This document shows, one piece after another, positions 42,633 to 53,900 of a stretch of 64,000 nt of DNA (positions within the stretch are counted from its first letter, which is position 1; every line of letters starts with the position of its first letter). The notes under the pieces are model-generated. The model did not search any database. It was not told the DNA's origin and saw nothing but the letters and a program-made list of their open reading frames with translations. Source of the DNA: Autumnicola musiva. GTDB lineage: Bacteria; Bacteroidota; Bacteroidia; Flavobacteriales; Flavobacteriaceae. The stretch spans positions 116,707-180,706 of the forward strand of contig NZ_JAVRHK010000010.1 in NCBI RefSeq assembly GCF_031846585.1. Direction: 5' to 3'. The translations under genes were made by a program, and so were the position numbers.

Positions 42633-44483
42633 TTAAAACTCAAAAGCTCCCAGATCTGGTGCAGATCCATTGTATTCCAAACCTACATCTACTCCTGCAT
42701 CAATTAAATCACTATCAGACTCTAGATGAAAAAAGCTAACATCAGGAAGACTTCCATCGCTATTTCTAGGAGCCGTAAGCTCTGTATAATCTATGCTTTC
42801 AAAATCATCTACAGTAGTTTCAAAACCTTCCATCCAGCTGTTGTTGGTAACATCCAGGGTGGTTGCATTGATACTGCCCACATCTCCAAGCACATTACTG
42901 TTCTTAATAGTTAACTTTTCAAGAGGGTTTGTATTACCAAAAGCATAGTTTCTACCATTTTCGTAAGCAGAGCAGTTGTAAAGTATAACTTCTCCCCGGT
43001 TACTGTTATGATCAAAACCATCTGCTGCATTACCTACCGCCACACAATTTATATAAATGGCATTATGTTTTAGCTCCTTATCATCGCTTCCTCCGGTTTT
43101 AAACCCGTTTCCATCACCGCCGCTAGCAGAGCCATCCCCTAAATAACCATTTTTAATAGCCCAGCAATTTTCGTAAGTGGTAGTAACATTATCTGCTTCT
43201 CTCAAATAGCCATCCCAACCATCATCAAGATTTTGCCATGCTCTACAGCCAACAAATTTATTACCTGTACCTACATCTAATTTGGCTGCAAAACCATCAG
43301 CATTTTCAAGGGAGGAATCGGCATTAAAAAAGGAATCACAATTCAGGATCGTATTGTTAGCAGCACCATTGTCTAACTGAAGTCCGGTATCTGCACATTC
43401 TGAAAACGTACAGAATTCTATCATATTGTTATTACCTGTCACCTTCATCCCGTTATCACCGGCTTTGTAGAAATCAATGCCCTTAATATGCCAATAACTG
43501 GCTTCCAGTTCAATCCCTCTATTTGAAGAATTTTCAGCCATCGATGAAAAATCAAATCTCGGCCTGGTCTCATCTAAAGGGTGAGCCAATAGGGAAATCA
43601 TACTGCCTTCACTACCATTGGTATTAATTTCTATGGTGGAATCGAACGTATAATCTCCACCGCGGATATAAATGTTTTCTCCCGGAACAGCCACTCCAAT
43701 GGCGTCCAAAATTTCCTGTGATGTACTTACTACCTTACCTTGTATAGAAGATGTATTCTCTCCGGTCCTGAATGAAAAGGTATTACTTATTGCGGTATTC
43801 TTCCCATCTGTAGTTTCTACATGCCAGTAATAAATACTGTTAGGATCTACATCAATTTCCATGGAAGTTTCTGTTAGTCCTTTCCATTCTTCAGGTGGTT
43901 CCTGATCGCCATCCACCGTATCAGCAAATAAAGTATAGGTCAACGCATCACCATCTGTATCGGTTTCCGCGGCATCCCATTCAAGGGTCATTTTACCATC
44001 AACAGAAGATAGCATAGCTCCGGAAGCAGGCGCCATAAGAGATGCTGGAAAAGGCACATTATTAGAACCTGGTTTCCCGGCTACATAAAACCTGTAAGCT
44101 TCAGAAGCGGTAGTTTCTTCTCCATCATTCTTTGACATAACGCTCCAGGTATAGGGATTTCCCCTTTCCAGCCTAACCACAATTGCAGTAGTGTTCAAAT
44201 TAGGTCTTTGCTTTACTTCCTGGGTATTCAGATTGGTGATTACAAGGTCATAAGTATCGGCATCACTTGCTTCACTCCATTCAAATGCTACTTCAGCCAT
44301 ATTGGCCACTATATCTCCTACTTCACATTCGGTATTGTCCTGCGGAAGAACTAACGAGGCTGCTCCCGGAACCGCATCATTAATTACCCCGGCATCATCG
44401 TCGCTGGAACAGGATAATGCTAGCATGCCCAGAACAAAAATCAGGAGCAGTTTATAGTAAGGTATGTTTATATAATTTTTCAT
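42633..44483 (-). CDS. PL9-like pectate/rhamnogalacturonan lyase, surface lipoprotein
   Basis: A 616-residue protein with lipobox LALSC (Cys25) followed by SSDDD, the acidic export signal typical of flavobacterial surface lipoproteins. Residues about 35-240 are two fibronectin-like domains (FEWSEASDADTYDLVITN; TLEWDAAETDTDGDALTYTL). Residues about 245-610 are a parallel beta-helix of PL9 type: GDYTFDSTIEINTNGSEGSM, then NADGFAAKLDVGTGNKFVGC with the presumed catalytic Lys401, and NLDDGWDGYL with Ca2+-binding Asp residues. It cleaves galacturonan by beta-elimination. Its ATG overlaps the preceding stop by 4 nt. Confidence 0.82.
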   Translation of the reverse strand: MKNYINIPYYKLLLIFVLGMLALSCSSDDDAGVINDAVPGAASLVLPQDNTECEVGDIVANMAEVAFEWSEASDADTYDLVITNLNTQEVKQRPNLNTTAIVVRLERGNPYTWSVMSKNDGEETTASEAYRFYVAGKPGSNNVPFPASLMAPASGAMLSSVDGKMTLEWDAAETDTDGDALTYTLFADTVDGDQEPPEEWKGLTETSMEIDVDPNSIYYWHVETTDGKNTAISNTFSFRTGENTSSIQGKVVSTSQEILDAIGVAVPGENIYIRGGDYTFDSTIEINTNGSEGSMISLLAHPLDETRPRFDFSSMAENSSNRGIELEASYWHIKGIDFYKAGDNGMKVTGNNNMIEFCTFSECADTGLQLDNGAANNTILNCDSFFNADSSLENADGFAAKLDVGTGNKFVGCRAWQNLDDGWDGYLREADNVTTTYENCWAIKNGYLGDGSASGGDGNGFKTGGSDDKELKHNAIYINCVAVGNAADGFDHNSNRGEVILYNCSAYENGRNYAFGNTNPLEKLTIKNSNVLGDVGSINATTLDVTNNSWMEGFETTVDDFESIDYTELTAPRNSDGSLPDVSFFHLESDSDLIDAGVDVGLEYNGSAPDLGAFEF

Positions 44484-47332
44484 GATTTTATAACTTTTAA
44501 AGTTTTACTTACCGTAGCCGATTTCAATTGAAGGAAATATATTCCGTTTCTATAATTGGTAAGGTCCAGATGAATAACCCTGTCTGAAGGAATTTCCATT
44601 TCTTCTGAAATGAACTTCGTTCCATTAAAATTGATAAGCAATACATTTATATTAATATCTGCTCCATTGATATAAACCTGAAGGTTACCCTTTGTTGGAT
44701 TTGGAAACAGCACAACTTCTTCTGACATTAAAACCTCCTTATAAAATGTACCCTGACACTCCGAGTCTGTAGAAATTGTAAACTTGTTCTTACCCTTTTT
44801 AAGATCTAAGCTTATTCTGGATTGGGAGGTAGTGGTAATTTCACCATTATGTTCTATTATGTAAACTTCAGCCCCATCCAGGGAAAAGGTTACTGAATTA
44901 TTTGCATTATTTATAGAAGAATAGGCTTCCAAAGGTGTTGGTCCGTCTATGGTCACATTAAAACATTGCTCATAATTGTCCTGCCCGTCAACGGTTACAC
45001 ATATATCATAGTTCCCTGCAGCAAGGTTTTCAATATCTGCTGAAAATCCATTTGAAGATGATAACGTGGCATCACCGGTTCCCGTACCAGATACCGCTAC
45101 ATTATACGTGTAATTTGTATCTGCGGCACTAATGTTAATGTACCCATCACCGTTTCCGTTACAACTTACATCATATACTGCGATACTGAAGTTATCTGCC
45201 GCGAGGTCAAAAACCTCACAACCAAATACGTCTACCATGGAACCTTCGGGAGTATCGGGACAGTTATCTTCATAATTGATGATCCCGTCTGCATCATCGT
45301 CATCACATACATCTCCAATTCCGTTTTCATTAATATCTGCCTGATCTGGGTTTGGAGTTGAGACACAATTATCTTCGGCATTCAGAATTCCGTCATCATC
45401 AATATCGCCAAATGGCCCATCGGGTTCAGCTTCAAAAGCTATATCAGATGTACTTTCAGCTGTTATTTCCAGAGTATTTTCAGGAATATAATATCCATCC
45501 ACACCCTTGCTTTCAATAGTATATTGCACATTTGGTTCAAGTTTCACCGAATATGTTCCTGCATCTGCATCAATCATTGGCTTCGGAACATAAAGTGCAT
45601 CTGCAGCGGGAGCTGGAGTAAATGCCAAGGCTAAATCTCCAATTTTCTCATCAAGACCAGTGATTGAACCCGTAACAGAGTAAATTTCAACTTTCTCTAT
45701 AGTTATATCATGGGCCGCATTATCGGTTAAATTCAGCAAAGCACCATCAGAAATCACGTATCCATCAGCTCCTTCAAGAGAAATATTGTATTCGAAATCC
45801 ACTGGCAGCTCAACCTGATACGAACCATCGGTTGGCGTTATGTTCCAGGTTTTTCCTTCTTCAATAGAAAATACTATGGTATAATCTTCGGGAATTCCCG
45901 GAGCATCAATAACATCTACATTACCTGATAAATTCGCATAAGTGGCAGATTTTCTGGTAATTCTGAAATAACTTGGCTTATCGGCCGTGTCATAAATATG
46001 ATAAGTTCCATTAGCCTTTGCCACAAAACTCACTTCCTGAAGCTCACCACCCACATTTACCACGTCATTCTGTAATTCAGGATTTGCGACATTTTCAAAA
46101 TGAAGCTCCACATTTCCATCCTGCCCGAGCACCCAAAGAGTTACTTTATCATCTTCATTTAAATTCAAACTGATAAACCGATTGGTTGCGCCTCTGGAAT
46201 TGATATAAATTCTTCCTTTAAAATCTTCAAATTCATCAATATTATCATCATACCGGGTAAGGTTTAGATTTGAAGTACGCAATCGATCACTTCCGCCTCC
46301 GGTAAAGCTGAGGTCACCAGCTGTGAAATCTGGCAAATTATTACCTGCACTTCCAGGAGTTACAGATTCTTCATACCAGGAATTAATAATATCTTCAGAT
46401 AATTGATTGTTATATTGAGACGCATCGAGTTGAGTGCCTCCAAAATCCCAAACATCAACCAGGCTTCTTGTAATAACCTTACTAATTGTAAGATCGTATG
46501 AAGAGGTGCTTTCATCTACACTTAATGTTGTAGCATTCGATATATCAAAACCATCGGCTCCTTCCAAAGAAATGCTATAGTCAAAACCTACAGGTAAATC
46601 TACCTGATAAGCACCACCTGTAACGGCTGCAGTAAATGTCTCACCGGTTTCATTGGTAAAAACTATGGAATAATCACCAGATAATCCTGATGCATTGGCA
46701 GTATCAATATTTCCTGAAACCGAAGTTAAGGTCGTGCTCGTACGTAAAATCCTGAAATAACTTGGTTTCCCTGTATCGTCATAGATTTTATAGGTGCCGG
46801 AGGTTTCTGCCGTAAATTTTAATTCGGTAATTTCCTTTCCTACAGCAACAATATCATTCTGAAGTTCTGAATCTGCAGCATTTTCAAAATGCATATTACT
46901 ATCACCTTCCTGAGAAGAAACCCAAATTGTTATTACGTCATTTTCCTGCAGGTTAAGACTGAAAAATCTTCCTGTAGCTCCCGAAGAATTGATATAGACC
47001 TTTCCTTTAAAATCTTCATACTCATCAATATTCTCATCATAACGAGTCAAATTTGTATTAGAAGTACGCAGGCGATCACTCCCGCCCCCGTTAAAGCTAA
47101 GATCACCAACTGTGAAATCTGGTAGTTTAATGTCGGAAGAACCCGGCGCTATGGACGCATCATACCAGGAATTTATAATATCTACAGTCAACTGATTATT
47201 GTATTCAGATTCATCCAACTGCGTGGCACCAAAATCCCAAACATCGGGAAGGTTTTCTGAGCTTTCCTGTGAATAGCCCTGTAAAACTCCCAGTAGAAGG
47301 AACAGGCCTAAAAATTGTAATTTTTTCATCAT
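44480..47332 (-). CDS. T9SS-sorted multidomain protein with duplicated N-terminal module
   Basis: A 950-residue secreted protein (signal ending LQGYSQ). Residues about 30-289 and 292-548 are a tandem duplication: WDFG-TQLD opening, LPDFT-GDLSF-GGGSDRLRT, then a carboxypeptidase-regulatory-like fold ending YQV-LPV-F-Y-ISLEGADG. A third short fold follows. Residues about 640-695 are thrombospondin type 3 repeats (DIDDDGILNAEDNC, DDDDADGIINYEDNCP) that bind Ca2+. The C-terminal 80 residues (VVLFPNPTKGNLQV to TLKVIKS) are a type A T9SS sorting domain. No catalytic module is recognised, so it may bind or scaffold pectin for the coupled PL9 lyase. Confidence 0.75.
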   Translation of the reverse strand: MMKKLQFLGLFLLLGVLQGYSQESSENLPDVWDFGATQLDESEYNNQLTVDIINSWYDASIAPGSSDIKLPDFTVGDLSFNGGGSDRLRTSNTNLTRYDENIDEYEDFKGKVYINSSGATGRFFSLNLQENDVITIWVSSQEGDSNMHFENAADSELQNDIVAVGKEITELKFTAETSGTYKIYDDTGKPSYFRILRTSTTLTSVSGNIDTANASGLSGDYSIVFTNETGETFTAAVTGGAYQVDLPVGFDYSISLEGADGFDISNATTLSVDESTSSYDLTISKVITRSLVDVWDFGGTQLDASQYNNQLSEDIINSWYEESVTPGSAGNNLPDFTAGDLSFTGGGSDRLRTSNLNLTRYDDNIDEFEDFKGRIYINSRGATNRFISLNLNEDDKVTLWVLGQDGNVELHFENVANPELQNDVVNVGGELQEVSFVAKANGTYHIYDTADKPSYFRITRKSATYANLSGNVDVIDAPGIPEDYTIVFSIEEGKTWNITPTDGSYQVELPVDFEYNISLEGADGYVISDGALLNLTDNAAHDITIEKVEIYSVTGSITGLDEKIGDLALAFTPAPAADALYVPKPMIDADAGTYSVKLEPNVQYTIESKGVDGYYIPENTLEITAESTSDIAFEAEPDGPFGDIDDDGILNAEDNCVSTPNPDQADINENGIGDVCDDDDADGIINYEDNCPDTPEGSMVDVFGCEVFDLAADNFSIAVYDVSCNGNGDGYINISAADTNYTYNVAVSGTGTGDATLSSSNGFSADIENLAAGNYDICVTVDGQDNYEQCFNVTIDGPTPLEAYSSINNANNSVTFSLDGAEVYIIEHNGEITTTSQSRISLDLKKGKNKFTISTDSECQGTFYKEVLMSEEVVLFPNPTKGNLQVYINGADININVLLINFNGTKFISEEMEIPSDRVIHLDLTNYRNGIYFLQLKSATVSKTLKVIKS

Positions 47333-47507
47333 TCCATAAAGATTTAATTTGATTAAAAATGCATTAATATGAAGATTACTTATCTTCTATGTAAACTTTC
47401 AATTTATATGAAACCAGGATAGGCTTCTTCAACTATAACTATCTACCATTCCTTCAGCGTTTACCCTTAAGTATCTCAATAATTGCCGTATTTGAGATCG
47501 TGTATAA

Positions 47508-47522
47508 TCGAAATCGTTTTCG
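47508..47522. promoter_or_regulatory. Putative LacI-type operator upstream of the T9SS protein gene
   Basis: The minus strand reads CGAAAACGATTTCGA, differing by one base from CGAAAACGATATCGA upstream of SusC. It lies 176 bp upstream of the start at 47332 and just after the SusCD-operon terminator. It probably controls the T9SS/PL9 unit. The regulator is not encoded in view. Confidence 0.45.
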
Positions 47523-47534
47523 CTTGTTTAAAAA

Positions 47535-47575
47535 AATAAAGGGGCATGTGTCATTAAAACGCATACCCCTTTATT
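47535..47575 (-). terminator. Rho-independent terminator of the SusC/SusD/lipoprotein operon
   Basis: AATAAAGGGG and CCCCTTTATT pair perfectly over 10 bp, with partly pairing loop-proximal bases. On the minus strand the stem is followed by a T-rich tail (TTTATTTTTTT). It lies 25 bp after the stop codon at 47600 and separates the SusCD unit from the T9SS/PL9 unit. Confidence 0.85.
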
Positions 47576-47599
47576 ATCTATTTAAAGTTTAAAATCATA

Positions 47600-49156
47600 T
47601 TATCTCCAACGAGGATCACCCACGTTATTATCAATTAATGTTTGATTAGTAACAGTAAAGTCTCCTGTAGATGGATCTACAAAACCTGGATCTAAATTAA
47701 AATAATTACTATCGTCATAAATGTACTGAGACGTATCCAGGAATCCTGGCGCATTAAAATAATTATTATTACTAAAAGTTGGAGATTCATCTATGCCCTC
47801 TCTGTCCGCATAACCTTCAGATTCTGTATTTACAATTAGTGTATTTCTAACTGTTACATCATTGGATACAAACCGAATATATAATATCCTGCTACTATCA
47901 TTATCAGAAACGGCATATAAAGTACAGCTATCTATAAGGATATTAGCAGTTACACCGGTATCATTTGATGTTCCGCTGGCATCCATTCTTATGAAGTCAC
48001 GAGCTGGAGCACAATTGTAAAAAGTACTTGTTAGAAGATTTACATTAAGTACATCAGAGGCTCTAAAATCTATAAAATCACCTCCATCAGTGAAGAAATC
48101 ATGTATAATGGAATTTTCCACAGTTAAGTTCTGTAAAATCGCATCGGTTGTACTTCCTGCAACAAATGCTCTTGAATAATTATGAATATTACATTCACTA
48201 ATTAACAAGGAATTATAATTGCCTGCCCCTGTATATTCAAGGAAGGTGTTTAGACTGGAGGATCCTATGCCTTCACCTTGTATATCCAGATCAATAAATT
48301 CCACATCCTCGGCACCGGCAACAAGTTCAAACGAAAGCTTGAGCATAGGTTTGTCAAAACTCCTCAAACCTCTAATAGTAATAGATTTGTCCAGAGTTAT
48401 AGTTCCCGTCTGCCCTGTATAATCTCCGGGTTCAAGAACCAGTACATCGCCTGCGCTGGCATCGGCAATCATTTGTAATAAATCATCATCTACGGTTACT
48501 AATATTCCCGTACCTATATCGATTCCGGTTGTAAAGGTTCTAACACCCCTAATCTCGCTACCATTGAGTAAAGTTGCGGTGTATTCCGTTTCGCTGGTAA
48601 GACCTGTAACTGTAGCCATACCATCTGCTTTTTCTTCCTGGGTTATCGTGTGAGTAATATTACCAGGGCTTAAGCTTATCTCAGTGACTTCGCTATTAGG
48701 AACCCATCTAAAAATGGCCTCTTTAGCTTTGACATCATCGGGTTCGCCTTCAATAAAAAGCTGTTCTGTTAAAGTTCGAGCTGTAGTAGTTGCCCAAGAA
48801 GAATCATCATTTCCTCTTTCACTAATAGCTTTAACTCGTATAGAATATAAGGATTCACTTTCCAAAGGAACCAGAACAGGTAATTCATCTGGACTAACTT
48901 CGATCGACTTTACAATATTGTCGAATCTTAATGAGTCGTTTGCAAACTCAACAATATAACTATTAACATTTTCATTAACCGTCCAGTTAAGTTCTACATT
49001 TACCTGATTTCGTACAAAGGCTGACAGGTTTACGGGGGCAAATTCTCTCTCTACCGGAAGCTCTTCGATAATTTCCTTATCATAGTCGCAACCTGTAACG
49101 GTAGCCGCAAGTAGAATAGCTATCAGTAAACTTTTAAAGATATATCTTAGTTTCAT
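47600..49156 (-). CDS. SusE/F-position surface lipoprotein with FnIII and beta-helix (DUF4957/DUF5123-like)
   Basis: A 518-residue lipoprotein (VTGCDYDKEIIEE, Cys23). Residues about 40-210 contain two fibronectin-type domains (VELNWTVNENVNSYIVEFAN; AIFRWVPNSEVTEISL). Residues about 225-510 form a beta-helix (GDVLVLEPGDYTGQTGTITL, ITIRGLRSFDKPMLKLSFEL) ending with a DUF5123-like tail (YFNLDPGFVDPSTGDFTVTN, DPRWR). It has no visible lyase catalytic set and occupies the third position after susCD. It is therefore best seen as a surface glycan-binding protein for pectin. It starts 28 bp after susD. Confidence 0.78.
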   Translation of the reverse strand: MKLRYIFKSLLIAILLAATVTGCDYDKEIIEELPVEREFAPVNLSAFVRNQVNVELNWTVNENVNSYIVEFANDSLRFDNIVKSIEVSPDELPVLVPLESESLYSIRVKAISERGNDDSSWATTTARTLTEQLFIEGEPDDVKAKEAIFRWVPNSEVTEISLSPGNITHTITQEEKADGMATVTGLTSETEYTATLLNGSEIRGVRTFTTGIDIGTGILVTVDDDLLQMIADASAGDVLVLEPGDYTGQTGTITLDKSITIRGLRSFDKPMLKLSFELVAGAEDVEFIDLDIQGEGIGSSSLNTFLEYTGAGNYNSLLISECNIHNYSRAFVAGSTTDAILQNLTVENSIIHDFFTDGGDFIDFRASDVLNVNLLTSTFYNCAPARDFIRMDASGTSNDTGVTANILIDSCTLYAVSDNDSSRILYIRFVSNDVTVRNTLIVNTESEGYADREGIDESPTFSNNNYFNAPGFLDTSQYIYDDSNYFNLDPGFVDPSTGDFTVTNQTLIDNNVGDPRWR

Positions 49157-49184
49157 AACTTATAAATTAATTCTGTTTTAGGTT

Positions 49185-50984
49185 CTAATAACCGTAATCA
49201 TTTACCAGTTGACCATTACTGGCATCAATGAAGACTTGCCATATTGGCCAAAACTGCTTATTGTCCGGATCAACACCAGGTCTATAAAGTGTATTGATTA
49301 TTTCCTCCAGCGGCTGATCCCAGTTAAATGCTGACCATTCAGGACCGGGGTTTGAAGTTTCTCCTCTTTCCAAACCATAAATATCCAGAGTATATCCATC
49401 TTCTTCATATTTATAATAAAGTGTGGTAGGTACATTGGCGTAATCTCCTGTTCTATTTTCCAGATTGCTCAGTTTTTCCTTTTCTTCATCTAGTTTTTCA
49501 CTCAGAAGATTCCATCTTATAAGGTCCATTTTTCGATCCATTTCTCCGGTATATTCGTACTTATATTCCTCTACAATAGCATCAAACATCTGCTCCCTGG
49601 AAGATAGAGCATTAACATAAGCATCTACTTTTTCTGCATACAGATCTTCGGGGAAAGCTCTTCTACGGATTTCCTTAAGATAGGGTGCAGCCGCTGCAGG
49701 TCCTTCCAATTCATTAGCCGCTTCTGCAGCAGTAAGCAGGATTTCTGCGTACCTCATGTATATTAGATTTACACCATCATCATTTGTTGAGGTGACATAA
49801 CGATCCATCCATTCATACCTGTATTTACCAAAATACCAGGTGTCAATTCCCACAAGCTCCTGTTGTGCGATACCGTCTATTGCAGTACCCCATTCATAAG
49901 GCACAGCAGTAACGTCTCTTCGGGTATCCTCTTCATCATAATCATAAAAAACTGTAGGTGTGGGACCCGCAGTTCCACCCCTGGGCTGAGCGGTAAATTG
50001 ATCTGCACTACGGTGACGTACTGCAAATGAGAATAGCACGCGGCCACGGCCATCTGCAAATGGAATTTCCCATAGAGATTCACCACCGGCAGTTATATCT
50101 TCCTCGTTATATTTTCTCCATAATCCTTCAAAAGAAGGTTCGAGAGAAGCTGTGCCACTACTTATAATTTCCTGGCATTCATCCAATGCTAATTGATACA
50201 TTTCCTGAACCGAAAGATCAGGATCATTACTTCTCCTTACGCCATCAGGATATTGTTGGTAACCACCTGCCACCATGGCAAGTCTTGCTCTTAAACCTTT
50301 TACAAAAGCTTTATTGATACGCTCTACAGTTGAGGTTGAAGCAGTTTCATTTGGCCATGCTACCAAAGTTGAGGCCTCACCCAGATCACTGATGAGTCTT
50401 TTGTATATACTGTCCCTACTTGTTTTGGGCAGATAAAGAGTTTCTGTAGTAATAGGCTCAAACCGTGCCGGAACATCTCCCCAGGCCTTCATAAGATCGG
50501 CATAATAAATTGCCCTGTAGGTAAGTGCCGCACCCAAAAGCTGACCAAATTCACTTTCCGGTTCAGGATTTCCATAATTACGTAATCCACGAATTACAAT
50601 ATTTGCACGCTCAATACCCTGATACATTAGCGCCCACGCATTATTATCAGTATTCATACGGGAATTACCAGGCTTTGCATCATAATAAACCAGGTCAGCA
50701 TCGGAACCTTCATCCCCTGCACTATAATTATATTCCACATCGGTATTAAATCCGTAGTACGGGATAAAACGCCCCCTGTATGAATTCGTTTGACCAACCG
50801 GTTCCAAAATACCATCGACGGCTCCTCTGGCCAGACCAACTGTTGAAAAAATAGTAGATTCATCCAGCGTTGATTTTGCCGGTGCTTCCAAAAAATCTTC
50901 TTCTAAAAAATCTTCCTCGCAAGACACTGTTAGGGTTGTTATAAGAAATATCGAACAGATTTTTATTAAGTTTTTCATTTTCAT
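49185..50984 (-). CDS. SusD/RagB-family surface glycan-binding lipoprotein
   Basis: A 599-residue lipoprotein (LTVSCEEDFLEEDFLE, Cys22 followed by an acidic stretch). It has SusD features: the N-terminal FLE-P segment, AYVNALSSREQMFDAIVEEY and YMRYAEILLTAAEAANELEG (TPR-like helices), and the C-terminal VYWP-type tail VDPDNKQFWPIWQVFIDASN. Unlike the remnant at 18685-18984 it ends GQLVNDYGY rather than NQNPGY, so the two were separate lineages. It pairs with the SusC 6 bp upstream to capture glycans for import. Confidence 0.92.
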   Translation of the reverse strand: MKMKNLIKICSIFLITTLTVSCEEDFLEEDFLEAPAKSTLDESTIFSTVGLARGAVDGILEPVGQTNSYRGRFIPYYGFNTDVEYNYSAGDEGSDADLVYYDAKPGNSRMNTDNNAWALMYQGIERANIVIRGLRNYGNPEPESEFGQLLGAALTYRAIYYADLMKAWGDVPARFEPITTETLYLPKTSRDSIYKRLISDLGEASTLVAWPNETASTSTVERINKAFVKGLRARLAMVAGGYQQYPDGVRRSNDPDLSVQEMYQLALDECQEIISSGTASLEPSFEGLWRKYNEEDITAGGESLWEIPFADGRGRVLFSFAVRHRSADQFTAQPRGGTAGPTPTVFYDYDEEDTRRDVTAVPYEWGTAIDGIAQQELVGIDTWYFGKYRYEWMDRYVTSTNDDGVNLIYMRYAEILLTAAEAANELEGPAAAAPYLKEIRRRAFPEDLYAEKVDAYVNALSSREQMFDAIVEEYKYEYTGEMDRKMDLIRWNLLSEKLDEEKEKLSNLENRTGDYANVPTTLYYKYEEDGYTLDIYGLERGETSNPGPEWSAFNWDQPLEEIINTLYRPGVDPDNKQFWPIWQVFIDASNGQLVNDYGY

Positions 50985-50990
50985 TTAATT

Positions 50991-53900
50991 TTAAAAATTA
51001 AGGTTTAGGCCGAATACTACTTGTCTACTTCTTGGAAAAGGAGAGTAATCTACTCCCGGAGTAAGCGGGGTACTCCTCCTGGTAGAAACTTCAGGATCAA
51101 GGCCAGAATAATTAGTTAGGATAAATACATTGTTTGCTGTCGCATAAAATCTTAGCTTGGAAATACCGGCTTTAGACATTAGGGAATCAGGCAGCGTATA
51201 ACCCAATGTAATTGTATTCAACCTAAGGAATGATCCATCTTCTACTGCCCAGTCACTAAATACATAATTTCGCATGTATGGTGACCACATGGTTGTATTC
51301 TCGTTAGCTGCCGCAAGTGCGTCAGGATCTGTAATTAGCTGTCCAGTTTCAGGATTTAGATTAGTCCATCTTCTCCCATCTTCCATTATAGTACTTAAAT
51401 TTCTATACTGACTATTTTCGTTGGCTGTAGTGTACTGAACCTTATTCGCATTATAAACATCATTACCCACGCTGTAATTAAAGGCTGCCGAAAAGTCGAA
51501 TCCATAAGCATATGCATTAAGTACAAAACCACCTGTAAAATCTGGATTAGCATCCCCAATAAGAGAGTTATCATTAATATCCACTATCCCATCGTCATTG
51601 ATATCTTTCAATTTTAAAGATCCTGGCATTACTTCACCTACAATATCACTATTATCTACAACTCCTGATTTTAATGTATAAGTATTTGATGTGGCGTCAT
51701 AGTCAAAATCGGATACTTCATACCGCCCATCATTTCTATAACCATACATCGCTCCTACTGGCTGGTCCACCCAAACAGCGTAATCGCTGCCTATTTGGGA
51801 GGAGGCCCAGCCTGAATATTCCTGATAATTTTCTAGCGACCCCAAGGAATTAATCTTGTTCCTATTCGCTGATAAATTAAAAGAGAAATTTAGACCATAA
51901 TCTGCTTTGGTGATGGCTCTAATATTTAAAGAACCCTCTACACCAGTATTTTGGATCTCCCCTAAGTTTCTATATTGAAATTCATATCCAGAGCCAGGAG
52001 TCCGGAAGGCAAGCAACAGATCTGTCGTAATGTTTTTATATGCTTCAACACTACCACTTAAAATTCCATTGAACAAATCAAAATCAAGACCAATATTTTG
52101 AGTAACGGTAGTCTCCCATTTAAGATCAGGATTAGCCAAAACTCTTGAGGCAGACCAATAGGATGGAATTTCATTTAAATAAGTTGTTGTATTAGATTGA
52201 AAGCTTTGTACAGTTTGCCCTGGTGGAATATTATTGTTACCCGCTTCCCCATAGCTTAATCTTAACTTTAAAGCAGAAAGCCAGTCTGTATCCCTTAGAA
52301 AATTTTCTTCTTTTAGCTTCCATGCTACCGCTGCCGAGGGAAAATATCCCCAACGATTATCTCCAAGAAACTTGCTGGAACCATCAGCCCGATAAGTAGC
52401 CGTTACTAAATATTTATTCTGAAATTCATAATTAACACGGCCAAAGAAAGATAACAGCTTATCATCCGGGCTATAGAAATTATCCACGCTCTGCGGAGTA
52501 CCCTGAGTAGTTAATTTTCTTGTAGTTTCAAAATCAAAATCCCTCGGAAAACCTTGAATTTCTGTAGTTTCTTCATTGTTTTGAGTAACAATCATCTCTT
52601 CACCTAAAAGTAATTTTAGATTATGATCATCATTAAGGTATGTATTAAAATCAAAATTAATAGTATTAGCATTCCTAAAGCTTTCACGCTTGCGGTCCCT
52701 GTAAACAAGAGATGGCAATCCCTGATTTTCGGCAGAAGGCCTGTTGCTTGAATAATAAGTGGAACGTCCATAGAAACGATAATCCTGATCGTAGCGGGTG
52801 TCCAATCCAAAGTCAGATTGAAACCTAAGGTTTTCTATAATATCCCAACCAAAACTTCCCAGCATATTAAAATTCTTTCTTAATTGCTGTCTTTGGTTAT
52901 CCGCAGTAGCTACAAAAGGATTTATTAAGTAACTTGCTACGGCTCCTTCTGTATCTGTATTTGTAGTGGTAAGACCAGAAATTGGAATTGGAGAATATTG
53001 AACACTGTATTTTAATCGGGAATCGGAAGAAGATATTTCATTTTGCTCATTGGCACCACCACCGTCAACTTCTGTATCTGAATATCTGATGGTAAAAGAT
53101 AAATCTACCTTTTCACCTGCCTGGCTTTTTAAAGCAAGGGACAGGTTGTCTCTCTTATAACCGGAACCCACCATAATGGTATTTACATCATAATGAGCAT
53201 AATTAAAGTTGAAGTTCATTTTTTCTGAACCACCCCGAATTGCAAAATCATGGCTTCGTACTTCACCCATATTTCCATAAATCTGCTTTTGCCAATTATT
53301 ACCTTCCACTCCATCGTACTGATCGTAATCCTGCCACAGACCGAAATATCTTTCATATGAATCTAAATTTTCCGGATCGCTGAGTAAAGCATATTCATAT
53401 TGCCACTTTACAAAATCTTCCGGAGAAAGCACATCTATGGTATTTGCAATTTTTTGAAATCCGAAGAAGGAATTAGCATTTACGGTTACTTTACCACTCA
53501 CTCCATCCTTTGTCGTAATTATAATTACCCCGTTTGCTCCTCTGGAACCATAAATAGCGGTAGAGGAAGCATCTTTAAGTACAGATATGCTGGCAATATC
53601 GGTTGGGCTTATATCGCTCATGCTGTTCACAGGAAAACCATCTACAATTATCAATGGTGAGCTATCCTGTGTAAGTGAGCCATTCCCTCTAATCCGAACG
53701 TTTATTTCAGCATCAGGCGACCCTTCTGTAGAAGTTACCTGCACACCCGCAAGCCTTCCCGTTAATGTTTCAGCCACACTGGATTTAGCCTGCTCCGTTA
53801 ATTCATCTCCCGAAATAGAAACCACCGAACCCGTTAAATCTGACTTTTTAGTAGTTCCATATCCTACCACGACAACTTCATCCAATGAGTTTTGATCTAT

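Noticed and set aside
43258..43281. ACCTGTACCTACATC, similar to the shared operator element
   Set aside because: Lies within the PL9 coding sequence, not before any gene, and encodes conserved residues near the catalytic Lys; treated as chance.
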